The notes under the pieces: model-generated | Databases searched by the model: none | Seen by the model: only the letters and a program-made list of their open reading frames with translations | Told to the model about the DNA's origin: nothing | In this document: piece after piece, positions 34,718 to 42,175 of the stretch | How the letters are laid out: each line of letters begins with the position of its first letter | How positions within the stretch are numbered: the first letter of the stretch is position 1 | Assembly: GCF_000478605.2 (NCBI RefSeq) | Contig: NZ_ASHX02000001.1 | Coordinates: 4,479,001-4,543,000 of the forward strand | Direction of reading: 5' to 3' | Length of the DNA: 64,000 bases | DNA from: Streptomyces thermolilacinus SPC6 | GTDB lineage: Bacteria > Actinomycetota > Actinomycetes > Streptomycetales > Streptomycetaceae | Position numbers and translations under genes: made by a program

Positions 34718-35239
34718 GTGAGACGAGCGCGCCCAGGGGCCGGGCCCCGCGGGACGACCGAACGTGCCTTGACCAGTGTCGAGGCCGGGGCCGATTTCGA
34801 CGACGCCGCGCTCCGGTCCGTGACCGGTCGCGGCGCCACTGCGGGAACGGGCACCCGTACGGGCCCGGGGGCGGCCGACCGCACCCCGGACCGGCCGGTG
34901 TCCAAGCTGTGGCACATCACGCTGAGCGTGTCGGGCCGGGAAGCCCCGCTGGCAGAGGTCCGGCGGGCGCTCGAACAGCTCGCCCACGACCATCCGTTCC
35001 TGCTGACCAGCAGATACGCCACCGATCACGCCGAGATCCGGTACTGGGAGGAGGCCCGCGACCTGCACGACGCGGCCGCCGTCGCCCTGCGCCTGTGGGG
35101 CGAGCACCGGCAGAGCGCCAAGCTGCCGCCCTGGGAGATCGTCGGCCTGGAGGTCATCGACCGCGAGACGTACCACCAGCGCATCGCGGAGGGGTACGGG
35201 CCGCCGCCCGCCGCACCGGTCGGCGTGCACCCGTACTGA
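34718..35239 (+). CDS. Conserved actinobacterial protein between proB and proA
   Basis: 173 residues, function unknown. The first 60 are Gly/Thr/Arg-rich and disordered in appearance; residues about 65-150 form a compact alpha/beta domain (KLWHITLSVSGREAPLAEV, ALEQLAHDHPFLLTSRYATD, AEIRYWEEARDLHDAAAVALRLW, LPPWEIVGLEVIDRETYHQR), which reads like a ferredoxin-like fold with one beta-alpha-beta repeat. No catalytic motif. AGGAGG lies 7 nt before the GTG start, the best ribosome site in the window. No membrane segment. Place between the proline genes is the only clue to its role. Confidence 0.75.
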   Translation: MRRARPGAGPRGTTERALTSVEAGADFDDAALRSVTGRGATAGTGTRTGPGAADRTPDRPVSKLWHITLSVSGREAPLAEVRRALEQLAHDHPFLLTSRYATDHAEIRYWEEARDLHDAAAVALRLWGEHRQSAKLPPWEIVGLEVIDRETYHQRIAEGYGPPPAAPVGVHPY

Positions 35240-35727
35240 TTCGGCCACACTCGGGCCGTGGGCCCGCCCCGGCCTCGAGCGGCCCGGCCGCGCGACCGGT
35301 TCCAGCCCCGGACCGGGCTGCTGGTACCAGGGCCCGGACCGGGACGGAGCCGCAGGTTCGGTACGGGCGGGAGGTGGCTCGGTGCCGGTGCGGGGCTGGA
35401 AACCGGGTCGGCTCGTGTCGGCGCGGGGGGGCAGCCTGGGGTCGGCCCGGCCGCTGGGCCAGGGTCGCTCGGCCGCTGGCTTGCGGGTGGCCCGGGGCCG
35501 ATGGGCCGCTGGGTCGCCCGGTTCCTGGTTCGCGGGTGGCGCGGGGCCGCCCGGTCGGGCGGGGCCCGGTCGCCGGTGGACGGCCGGTTCGAGGTCGGCG
35601 CAGCGCCCGGACCTGCGGCGGAGCGCCCTGGCGAGCTGCCCCCTGCCGGGTGCCCGGAAGGGCGTCTCGGGTGTCTCGCAGAGCGGGACGGAGCGGGACA
35701 TATGCGGGATGCCCGCGGGGAGCGCAT
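35240..35727 (+). other. Gly/Arg-rich non-coding stretch before proA
   Basis: About 490 bp of GC-rich, internally repetitive sequence (GGCCGCTGG, GCGGGTGGC and GGGGCCG recur). Long frames are open only because stop codons are rare at this composition; none has a ribosome site, a domain or normal codon bias. I see no gene. Confidence 0.5.
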
Positions 35728-35733
35728 TACCCT
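35728..35733 (+). promoter_or_regulatory. -10 element, leaderless proA
   Basis: TACCCT six bases before the proA ATG, with no ribosome site between. Confidence 0.55.
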
Positions 35734-35739
35734 GCGGGC

Positions 35740-37041
35740 ATGACCTCGCAATCCGCCTCCCCGTCCATGCACCCGTACGACGACATGTCGCCGGTGGCGC
35801 GGGCCGCCTATCGGGCCCGTGCGGCCGCCGCCGACATCGCGCCACTGCCGCGCGCGGCGAAGGACGACGCGCTGCTGGCCATGGCCGACGCCCTCGAAGT
35901 CCGCACGGCCGAGATCGTCCAGGCGAACGCCGAGGACGTCGCCAAGGCCCGGGAGGCCGGCACCAGCGAGTCCGTCGTGGACCGCCTCACCCTGACGCCC
36001 GAGCGGGTGCGCGCCATCGCCGCCGACGTCCGGCACGTCGCCGCCCTGCCCGACCCGGTCGGCGAGGTCGTGCGCGGCTCCACCCTCCCCAACGGCCTGG
36101 ACCTGCGGCAGGTCCGCGTCCCGCTCGGCGTGGTCGGCATCATCTACGAGGCCCGGCCCAACGTCACCGTGGACGCCGCCGCCCTCTGCCTGAAGGCCGG
36201 CAACGCCGTCCTGCTGCGCGGCTCGTCCTCGGCGTACGCCTCCAACACGGCCCTGGTCCGCGTCCTGCGCGACGCCGTCGGCGGCGCCGGGCTCCCGGCG
36301 GACGCCGTGCAGCTGGTACCGGGCGAGTCCCGCGACTCGGTGCGCGAGCTGATGCGGGCGCGCGGCCTGGTGGACGTCCTCATCCCGCGCGGCGGCGCCT
36401 CCCTGATCCGCACGGTCGTGGAGGAGTCCACCGTCCCGGTCATCGAGACCGGCACGGGCAACTGCCACGTCTACGTCGACGCCGAGGCCGACATCGACAT
36501 GGCCGTGGACATCCTGGTCAACTCCAAGGCGCAGCGCGTCAGCGTGTGCAACGCCGCCGAGACCCTCCTCGTCCACCAGGACATCGCCCCCAGGTTCCTG
36601 CCGCGCGCCCTGGACGCTCTCGCCGAGGCCGGTGTGACCGTCCACGGCGACGAGCGCGTCCTGCCGTACGCCGACGGCTCCAAGGCCACCGTCGTCCCGG
36701 CCACCCCGGACGACTGGGAGACCGAGTACCTCTCGTACGACATCGCCGCCGCCGTGGTCGAATCGCTGGACGCCGCCGTCGCCCACATCCGGCTCTGGAC
36801 CTCCGGTCACACCGAGGCGATCGTCACCACCTCGCAGGCCGCCGCCCGCCGGTTCACCCAACTGGTGGATTCCACGACAGTCGCCGTGAACGCCTCCACC
36901 CGGTTCACCGACGGCGGCCAGTTCGGCTTCGGCGCCGAGATCGGCATCTCGACCCAGAAGCTCCACGCCCGCGGCCCCATGGGCCTGCCGGAACTCACCT
37001 CGACCAAGTACATCGTCACCGGCGACGGTCACATCCGGTAA
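35740..37041 (+). CDS. proA: Gamma-glutamyl phosphate reductase
   Basis: 433 residues; reduces gamma-glutamyl phosphate to glutamate semialdehyde with NADPH, second step of proline synthesis. ALDH-fold family with PLGVVGIIYEARPNVTVDAAALCLKAGNAVLLRGSS, VIETGTGNCHVYVD, and the catalytic Cys in SVCNAAETLLVH (about residue 270). Also TNALVRVL and ASTRFTDGGQFGFGAEIGISTQKLHARGPMGL near the end. Full length. ATG directly follows a TACCCT -10, so probably leaderless. Confidence 0.97.
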   Translation: MTSQSASPSMHPYDDMSPVARAAYRARAAAADIAPLPRAAKDDALLAMADALEVRTAEIVQANAEDVAKAREAGTSESVVDRLTLTPERVRAIAADVRHVAALPDPVGEVVRGSTLPNGLDLRQVRVPLGVVGIIYEARPNVTVDAAALCLKAGNAVLLRGSSSAYASNTALVRVLRDAVGGAGLPADAVQLVPGESRDSVRELMRARGLVDVLIPRGGASLIRTVVEESTVPVIETGTGNCHVYVDAEADIDMAVDILVNSKAQRVSVCNAAETLLVHQDIAPRFLPRALDALAEAGVTVHGDERVLPYADGSKATVVPATPDDWETEYLSYDIAAAVVESLDAAVAHIRLWTSGHTEAIVTTSQAAARRFTQLVDSTTVAVNASTRFTDGGQFGFGAEIGISTQKLHARGPMGLPELTSTKYIVTGDGHIR

Positions 37042-37051
37042 CCGCCCCGCC

Positions 37052-37069
37052 CGGCCCGCCTTCGGGCCG
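37052..37069 (+). terminator. proA terminator-like hairpin
   Basis: Seven G/C pairs (37052-37058 with 37063-37069) around the tight loop CCTT, 11 nt after the proA stop. Confidence 0.5.
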
Positions 37070-37126
37070 CCCCGCCCGGCAGGGGGAGGTTGCGCACTCT
37101 CCCTGCCGAACGGTCCCGTCCGGGTC

Positions 37127-37132
37127 TACCCT
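37127..37132 (+). promoter_or_regulatory. -10 element, leaderless gene at 37140
   Basis: TACCCT followed by seven bases and then the GTG; no ribosome site. Confidence 0.5.
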
Positions 37133-37139
37133 GAGACAC

Positions 37140-37673
37140 GTGCCGGACGACGTGGGGGGCAGGCCGTTCCCGGACGGCTGGGAGCCCGACGACGACCGCG
37201 GAGGCGCCGACGAGGAATTCGCCTCCGTGGTGTTCGACGAGGACTTCGTACGGGCCGCCGAGATCCACGAACCGTCCGCGGTCGAGCGGCTCGTCGCCGC
37301 CGCCCAGGCCCGCGCCGACGCGGACGCCGCCGGGACACGAGGCGGCTCCCCGCCCGACGACGACCCGTACGGCCCCGACCGTCACACGCGCGACGACCAC
37401 GACGACGACTTCGAGCCGTACGACCCCGACGACCCCCAGGACCCGTACGGCCCCTACGGCGGCGCCCTCCGCCCGTACCGTCCGTCCAATCGCTGGTACC
37501 GCCCCGTCGCGTGGCTCGTCGCTCTCCTGATGGGCCTCGGCATGGTCGCCCTCGCCTTCTCCGCCGTGTACCGCGGCTCATCCGGTGACCGTGACGACCA
37601 GATCCCCACCCCGGCCAGCACCGACATCGCCCCGGACTCCATCACCACCCCACCAGTCCCCACAGCCCCCTGA
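37140..37673 (+). CDS. Acidic single-pass membrane protein, FDExFVRAA family
   Basis: 177 residues, function unknown. Residues 1-105 are cytoplasmic-type and very acidic, with the motif SVVFDEDFVRAAEIHEPSAVERL (about 33-55) and a Tyr/Pro/Asp-rich stretch. One membrane helix follows (about 123-145, VAWLVALLMGLGMVALAFSAVY), then a 30-residue Thr/Pro-rich outer tail. The gene at 38169-39365 shares the same N-terminal motif and layout. Starts at GTG seven bases after TACCCT. Both lie in the proA-nadD interval, so they may act together at the membrane. Confidence 0.7.
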   Translation: MPDDVGGRPFPDGWEPDDDRGGADEEFASVVFDEDFVRAAEIHEPSAVERLVAAAQARADADAAGTRGGSPPDDDPYGPDRHTRDDHDDDFEPYDPDDPQDPYGPYGGALRPYRPSNRWYRPVAWLVALLMGLGMVALAFSAVYRGSSGDRDDQIPTPASTDIAPDSITTPPVPTAP

Positions 37674-38168
37674 CCCTCGGGCTCCCCCCCCGCCCCCCGC
37701 CCCCTCCCCGCCCCTGTCCCGGCGGCCCCCCCGCCCCGCCCGGCCCTGCCCCCGGTCCCGGCGGCCCCGCACTTCCTGCCCCCGGCCGCGCCCTAACTCG
37801 GGGCTCCGCGTGCCCGCACGTCCTGACCCCCGCCCCGGCCGTCCCTACAGCCCTCTGGCCCCGCTCTCCCACCACGTCCGCCAGTGCCCGCGCCCTGAGC
37901 CCCGGCCACGGCGTCCCCGCGAGCCCATCCCCGGCCCCGGGAGTCCTCGCGGCCTCTGTCCTCACGATGTCGGTGGCCCGCAGAGCCCTTGTCGCCGGTC
38001 AGGCCCGCCTGCACCCAGCCCTGCCTACCCCTCTCGTCCCGGAGGCTTCGCGCCCCCTGTCCCACCGGTCCCACGCCTCGCGCCCGGCTGGTTCACGGCC
38101 GCCGCGGACCGCCCACTCGGCACCCGCCGAGGCGTTTACCGCACCCCCCACCGACCCACCCTGAAGGT
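37674..38168 (+). other. C-rich non-coding tract
   Basis: 495 bp, strikingly rich in C on this strand, especially 37685-37760 (runs of 5-9 C). No gene is supported: no start with ribosome site, no domain, abnormal codon use in every frame. The last 10 bases carry CACCCT, a near -10 for the following gene. Confidence 0.55.
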
Positions 38169-39365
38169 ATGGCAGGGAGTGCCGACCCGCCCGAGGGGAC
38201 GCCCGACGGCACACCGGAGGGGTTCCCCGGCAGGAGCGAGGACGAATACCGGCCCGTCGTCTTCGACGAGTCCTTCGTTCGCGCTGCCCGCCTCCAGGAA
38301 CTGTCCGCCCAGGAACGCATGAGCGACGACGACACCCCCGCCGTCCGCGACCGCCCCGGCCCCGACCACGGCGATCCCGCCCGGGCCCTCGACCGCGACG
38401 CCGCCTACGAGTACGCCTACGACCTCGACCGCCGCCACCACTGGCTCCCGGCCCGGCGGCGCGTCCACGGTCCGCGCCTCGGGGCCCTCATCCTCGTGCT
38501 GCTCGTCGCGACGGTCTTCGCCGCCGCCATCCACCTCGGCACCCGCTACCCGTACCAACCACCTCCCGACCTGCGAACCGAACCCCTGCGCGTCACCCTC
38601 GTCGCCCTGGCACCGACCGGGCCCGTACCCGGGGGCCGCCCCGGCGACCTCTACGCCCGGAGCCCCGCCGACCAGTACCGCCCCGGTGCCGCCGGTATCA
38701 CCCTGCCGCCCGCCCGGCGCACCGCCCACTTCTCCCAGGGGCAGGTCATGACCGCCCTGACCATCGCGAAGGACTTCCTCTTCCGGTCTTCGCTCGACCC
38801 CGACACCCTCACCGGCGACAGCACCCGGCCCGTCCGGCTGCTCATCGATCCCGACCAGCTCGCCCAGTTCGACGCGAGCGTCGAGTCCCCGGCCGCCGAC
38901 GGCCGCCACGCCACGGGCGGCTGGCTCGTCCGGTTCGACCCGGCCCACGCGACCCTCGCCGACCCCGGCGTCCGCGTCCGAGGCACCCTCCAGGTGACCG
39001 AGACGTCCGCCGACGTCCTGGAGGTCACGTCGGACCACACCTTCGCCTACGCGCTGCGCCCGCCGGGCCCGGGCACCGACCCGGACGACGCCTCGCTGTT
39101 CACCGTCCGCCGTGAACTGCGCCTCCGCTTCGACCGTGACGACCTGCGCATGCACCGCGCCGAGCTGGTCACCAGCCAGCTCCAGGCCGGTCCCATGGAC
39201 TGCTCCGCCGACCTCTCCGGAGCCCTACGGCCTCTTCTGGCCGGCGAACGCCCCACGACGACCGCCCCGCCGGTCACCGACCCCTACGCACCCACCCCGG
39301 CGACGGCGACGGCGACCCGACTCTGCGCCACCCTGTCCCCGAACAGTCAGCCCTCCCCTCCGTAG
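38169..39365 (+). CDS. Membrane-anchored extracytoplasmic protein, FDExFVRAA family
   Basis: 398 residues, function unknown. The N-terminal acidic segment has RPVVFDESFVRAARLQELSAQERM (about 26-48), matching the protein at 37140. A membrane helix lies at about 102-122 (LGALILVLLVATVFAAAIHLG). The exported part (about 125-380) is an alpha/beta domain with FSQGQVMTALTIAKDFLFRSSLDPDTL, VRLLIDPDQLAQFDASV, ATGGWLVRFDP and paired Cys near the end (MDCSADLSG ... RLCATL) that could form a disulfide. No enzyme motif is recognised. ATG lies six bases after CACCCT, similar to the leaderless starts nearby. Confidence 0.75.
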   Translation: MAGSADPPEGTPDGTPEGFPGRSEDEYRPVVFDESFVRAARLQELSAQERMSDDDTPAVRDRPGPDHGDPARALDRDAAYEYAYDLDRRHHWLPARRRVHGPRLGALILVLLVATVFAAAIHLGTRYPYQPPPDLRTEPLRVTLVALAPTGPVPGGRPGDLYARSPADQYRPGAAGITLPPARRTAHFSQGQVMTALTIAKDFLFRSSLDPDTLTGDSTRPVRLLIDPDQLAQFDASVESPAADGRHATGGWLVRFDPAHATLADPGVRVRGTLQVTETSADVLEVTSDHTFAYALRPPGPGTDPDDASLFTVRRELRLRFDRDDLRMHRAELVTSQLQAGPMDCSADLSGALRPLLAGERPTTTAPPVTDPYAPTPATATATRLCATLSPNSQPSPP

Positions 39366-40023
39366 CCACCACTCCTCCCAGGCGGGCAGCAGCTCACCGC
39401 AGGTCGGAAGGAAGCGCGCCCGTAACGCCCGGGAAGATCACCGCAAGACGTTCTGGGAGGATCACCACAAGACACGACTCAGCCGGACCGAACCGAGTCC
39501 CGGGGCCACAGGGGTGCTGCCCGGCGGCACCTCAGCGCCCCCGCCCCCGGCCCCCACGCATCGCCTGGCGGGGCCAATCCGCGCATCGCCCTGGAAGTGC
39601 CAACCCGCGTATCGTCCTGGCGGGGTGAGCCCGCGCCGCGACGGGCTCATGCCCAAGCTCGGCCGCGCCCAGTTCCAGCCCAGGCGCCGAGCCGCGCGCC
39701 CGGCCCAGGGGACCAAGCCGTGCTGGCTCTGCCCGGGCCCGGCACAGGTCCAAGCGGGCGCCCAAGCCCGGGGCACGCACTCCGCCCGCAGCGGGCTCCG
39801 GCGGCCGGTCCTCCACCGAACCACGCCCCGCCCCCGGCCTGGGACCAGGCCCAGCCGCCCTTCCAAGCCCAGCCGGGCCCAAGCCAAGCCCGAGGCCCAA
39901 GCCAGGCTCAACACCAGGGCTCAGAGGCCCGGCCGCCCGCAGTCCCAGCCGGGCTCGGGCCCAGTCCTGGCCCGGGCGGCCGACCTCCGGCCCAGGACGC
40001 GGCCGACGTGGCAGCGGGGGCGA
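39366..40023 (+). other. Repetitive non-coding region
   Basis: 658 bp. Contains short direct repeats: GATCACCGCAAGAC/GATCACCACAAGAC (about 39436-39476) and CCAATCCGCGCATCGCCCTGG/CCAACCCGCGTATCGTCCTGG-like copies (about 39571-39620), then a degenerate GCCCAGGCCC-type array to 40010. Frames are open on both strands from composition alone. No gene is supported. Confidence 0.5.
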
Positions 40024-41103
40024 TCAGGTTGTGCCCGGGCCGCCGGACTTCTCGTCGCCGCCCGGAGCCGAGCGGCCCCCCGGCGTGCCGGTGAACTTCT
40101 CGAAGAGCTTGCCGCCCAGGTCACCGGCGCCACCGGCTATGTCGCCGACCAGCTTCATCAGCGGATCCTTGCTCGCGCGCACCGTGTCCGCGTAGTGGCT
40201 CGCCGACTCGCGGAAAGAGTCCGTGACGGACGTGTCCTTGTCGTCCGACCGCCGCGGGTAGTGGCCGTCCATGATCCGCTGGTAGTCGCGGCTCTCCGCC
40301 CACTTCTTCAGCTCGGCCGCCCGCACCGTCGTGAACGGGTGCGAACGCGGCAGCACGTTCAGGATCTTCAGCACGGAGTCGCGCAGGTCGCCGGACTCCT
40401 CGTACTCCTCCGCCTGCGCGAGGAACGCGTCCACGTTCATCTCGTGCAGGTGGTGCCCGCCCGCCAGCTTCATCAGGCCCCGCATCGACGCCTGGAGGTC
40501 CTGGCCGACCAGCAGCCCGGCCCGGTCCGCCGACAGCTCCGACTTGCGGAACCACTCCCGCAGCGCCGTGACGATCGCCATGACCGCCACATTGCCGAGC
40601 GGGACCCACGCCACCTTCAGCGCCAGGTTGGTGAGGAACAGCAGCACCGTCCGGTACACGGAGTGGCCCGAGAGGGCGTGCCCCACCTCGTGGCCGACGA
40701 CGGCCCGCATCTCCTCCTCGTCCAGCAGCTCCACCAGCCCGGTGGTGACCACGATGATCGGCTCGTCCAGGCCGATGCACATCGCGTTGGGCTTGGGGTC
40801 CTGCGTGACGTACATCGACGGGACCTTCTCCAGGTCGAGGATGTAGCAGGCGTCCCGCAGCATGTCGTGGAGGTGGGCGAACTGCGCGTCGCTCACCCGC
40901 ACGGAGTCGGAGAGGTACAGCAGGCGCAGGCTGCGCTCGGGCAGCAGCCCGCTCAGCGCCTTGAACACCGTGTCGAAGCCGCTGAGCTTGCGCAGGGCGA
41001 CGAGCGCGGAACGGTCCGCGGGATGCTCGTAGGCGCGGGAGGAGATGCCGGGAAAGCGCCGGCGCGCACGGCTGGGCACGTTCTCACGGCCGGTCTCTGT
41101 CAT
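40024..41103 (-). CDS. M48-family membrane zinc metalloprotease
   Basis: 359 residues. HEVGH in AVVGHEVGHALSGH gives the two His ligands and catalytic Glu; SELSADRAGLLV supplies the third ligand (ExxxD type). A hydrophobic helix pair lies between (about 165-200: VLLFLTNLALKVAWVPLGNVAVMAIV). DPKPNAMCIGLDEPIIVVTTGLVELL is the substrate-cleft strand of M48 proteases. HtpX-like proteases degrade misfolded membrane proteins; this one has a longer N-terminal helical region and a C-terminal tail rich in Gly/Lys. Start: ATG 41103 has GGGGG just upstream; an in-frame ATG four codons earlier lacks a ribosome site. Confidence 0.88.
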   Translation of the reverse strand: MTETGRENVPSRARRRFPGISSRAYEHPADRSALVALRKLSGFDTVFKALSGLLPERSLRLLYLSDSVRVSDAQFAHLHDMLRDACYILDLEKVPSMYVTQDPKPNAMCIGLDEPIIVVTTGLVELLDEEEMRAVVGHEVGHALSGHSVYRTVLLFLTNLALKVAWVPLGNVAVMAIVTALREWFRKSELSADRAGLLVGQDLQASMRGLMKLAGGHHLHEMNVDAFLAQAEEYEESGDLRDSVLKILNVLPRSHPFTTVRAAELKKWAESRDYQRIMDGHYPRRSDDKDTSVTDSFRESASHYADTVRASKDPLMKLVGDIAGGAGDLGGKLFEKFTGTPGGRSAPGGDEKSGGPGTT

Positions 41104-41317
41104 GGTTGCCCCCATTTTCGTACGAGATGTGACTCGTCCCCCTGACAGACCTCAGCGTAGGCGGTGCTTCGAAAACCCGCCGAGGCTGTGGATAACGGCC
41201 TGTGGACAACGGCCAGTGTCAAGACAACGCCTGAGTCGGCGTGAGGGTGCCCGGACCGCCCGCATACGATGTGCGCGAAGTCTCCGCTCCGACTCCGATG
41301 GATAGGTCCCGCAGAAG

Positions 41318-41482
41318 ATGAGCAGCCTCCACACCGCCGCCGCCCACCTGGTCACGCTGGCCGAGGGCTCCGAGCACCACGGCAACCACGAAAGCCTCAA
41401 CCCGTACGTCACCGGTGGCGGCGCCCTCATCGCGCTCCTCCTCCTGCTCTGGATCACCACCCGCTTCAACCGCGACCGCTGA
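41318..41482 (+). CDS. Small single-pass membrane protein upstream of nadD
   Basis: 54 residues: a short His/Glu-rich N terminus (EGSEHHGNHES), one membrane helix GGGALIALLLLLWITT, and the tail RFNRDR. The positive tail predicts an N-out, C-in orientation. ATG start with AGAAG upstream is weak. Codon use is normal for the genome and the length and layout are those of a conserved actinobacterial mini-protein next to nadD. Function unknown. Confidence 0.65.
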   Translation: MSSLHTAAAHLVTLAEGSEHHGNHESLNPYVTGGGALIALLLLLWITTRFNRDR

Positions 41483-41521
41483 GCCGGCGACCGCCGGGAC
41501 CGGGCCGTATCGCCGTGCCGT

Positions 41522-41527
41522 TAGGCT
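41522..41527 (+). promoter_or_regulatory. -10 element, leaderless nadD
   Basis: TAGGCT, eight bases before the nadD ATG; no ribosome site between. Confidence 0.5.
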
Positions 41528-41535
41528 CTGCACGC

Positions 41536-42156
41536 ATGGGAGAGCAGGAAGTGCCGAGAAGTCCCGGCAAGCGCCGCCTGGGCGTGATGGGTGGGACGTT
41601 CGACCCGATCCACCACGGACACCTGGTGGCCGCCAGTGAGGTGGCCGCCCTGTTCCACCTGGACGAGGTGGTGTTCGTGCCGACCGGGCAGCCCTGGCAG
41701 AAGAGTCACAAGACGGTGTCCCCGGCCGAGGACCGCTACCTCATGACGGTCATCGCCACGGCGTCGAACCCGCAGTTCTCGGTCAGTCGCATCGACATCG
41801 ACCGCGCGGGCCCCACGTACACCATCGACACCCTCCGGGACCTGCGCGCTCTCAACCCGGACACGGATCTGTTCTTCATCACCGGCGCCGACGCGCTGTC
41901 GCAGATCATGCCCGGCTGGCGCAACGCCGAGGAGCTCTTCTCGCTCGCCCACTTCATCGGGGTCACCCGCCCCGGCCACGACCTGTCGGACGACGGCCTG
42001 CCCAAGGGCGGCGTGTCCCTGGTCGAGGTGCCCGCGCTCGCCATCTCGTCGTCGGACTGCCGCGAGCGGGTGGCGCAGGGCGATCCCGTCTGGTATCTCG
42101 TGCCGGACGGTGTGGTCCGCTACATCGACAAGCGTCAGTTGTACCGGGGCCAGTGA
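41536..42156 (+). CDS. nadD: Nicotinate-nucleotide adenylyltransferase
   Basis: 206 residues; makes deamido-NAD from nicotinate mononucleotide and ATP. Nucleotidyltransferase fold with GVMGGTFDPIHHGHLVAASE (GxFDPxHxGH), FVPTGQPWQKSH, PTYTIDTLRDLR, FFITGADALSQI and the C-terminal ISSSDCRERVAQG (SxTxxR-like motif). Start at ATG 41536; the frame is open earlier. Followed 19 nt later by the LCP-like gene, then rsfS, the standard actinobacterial order. Confidence 0.96.
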   Translation: MGEQEVPRSPGKRRLGVMGGTFDPIHHGHLVAASEVAALFHLDEVVFVPTGQPWQKSHKTVSPAEDRYLMTVIATASNPQFSVSRIDIDRAGPTYTIDTLRDLRALNPDTDLFFITGADALSQIMPGWRNAEELFSLAHFIGVTRPGHDLSDDGLPKGGVSLVEVPALAISSSDCRERVAQGDPVWYLVPDGVVRYIDKRQLYRGQ

Positions 42157-42175
42157 GCTACGGAGAGGGGCACCG

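Noticed and set aside
35382..35740. CRISPR-like array
   Set aside because: Repeats are short, irregular and not separated by unique spacers; no cas genes in the window.
35258..35743. 161-codon Gly/Arg/Pro-rich frame before proA
   Set aside because: No ribosome site, low complexity, repeats; reads as spacer.
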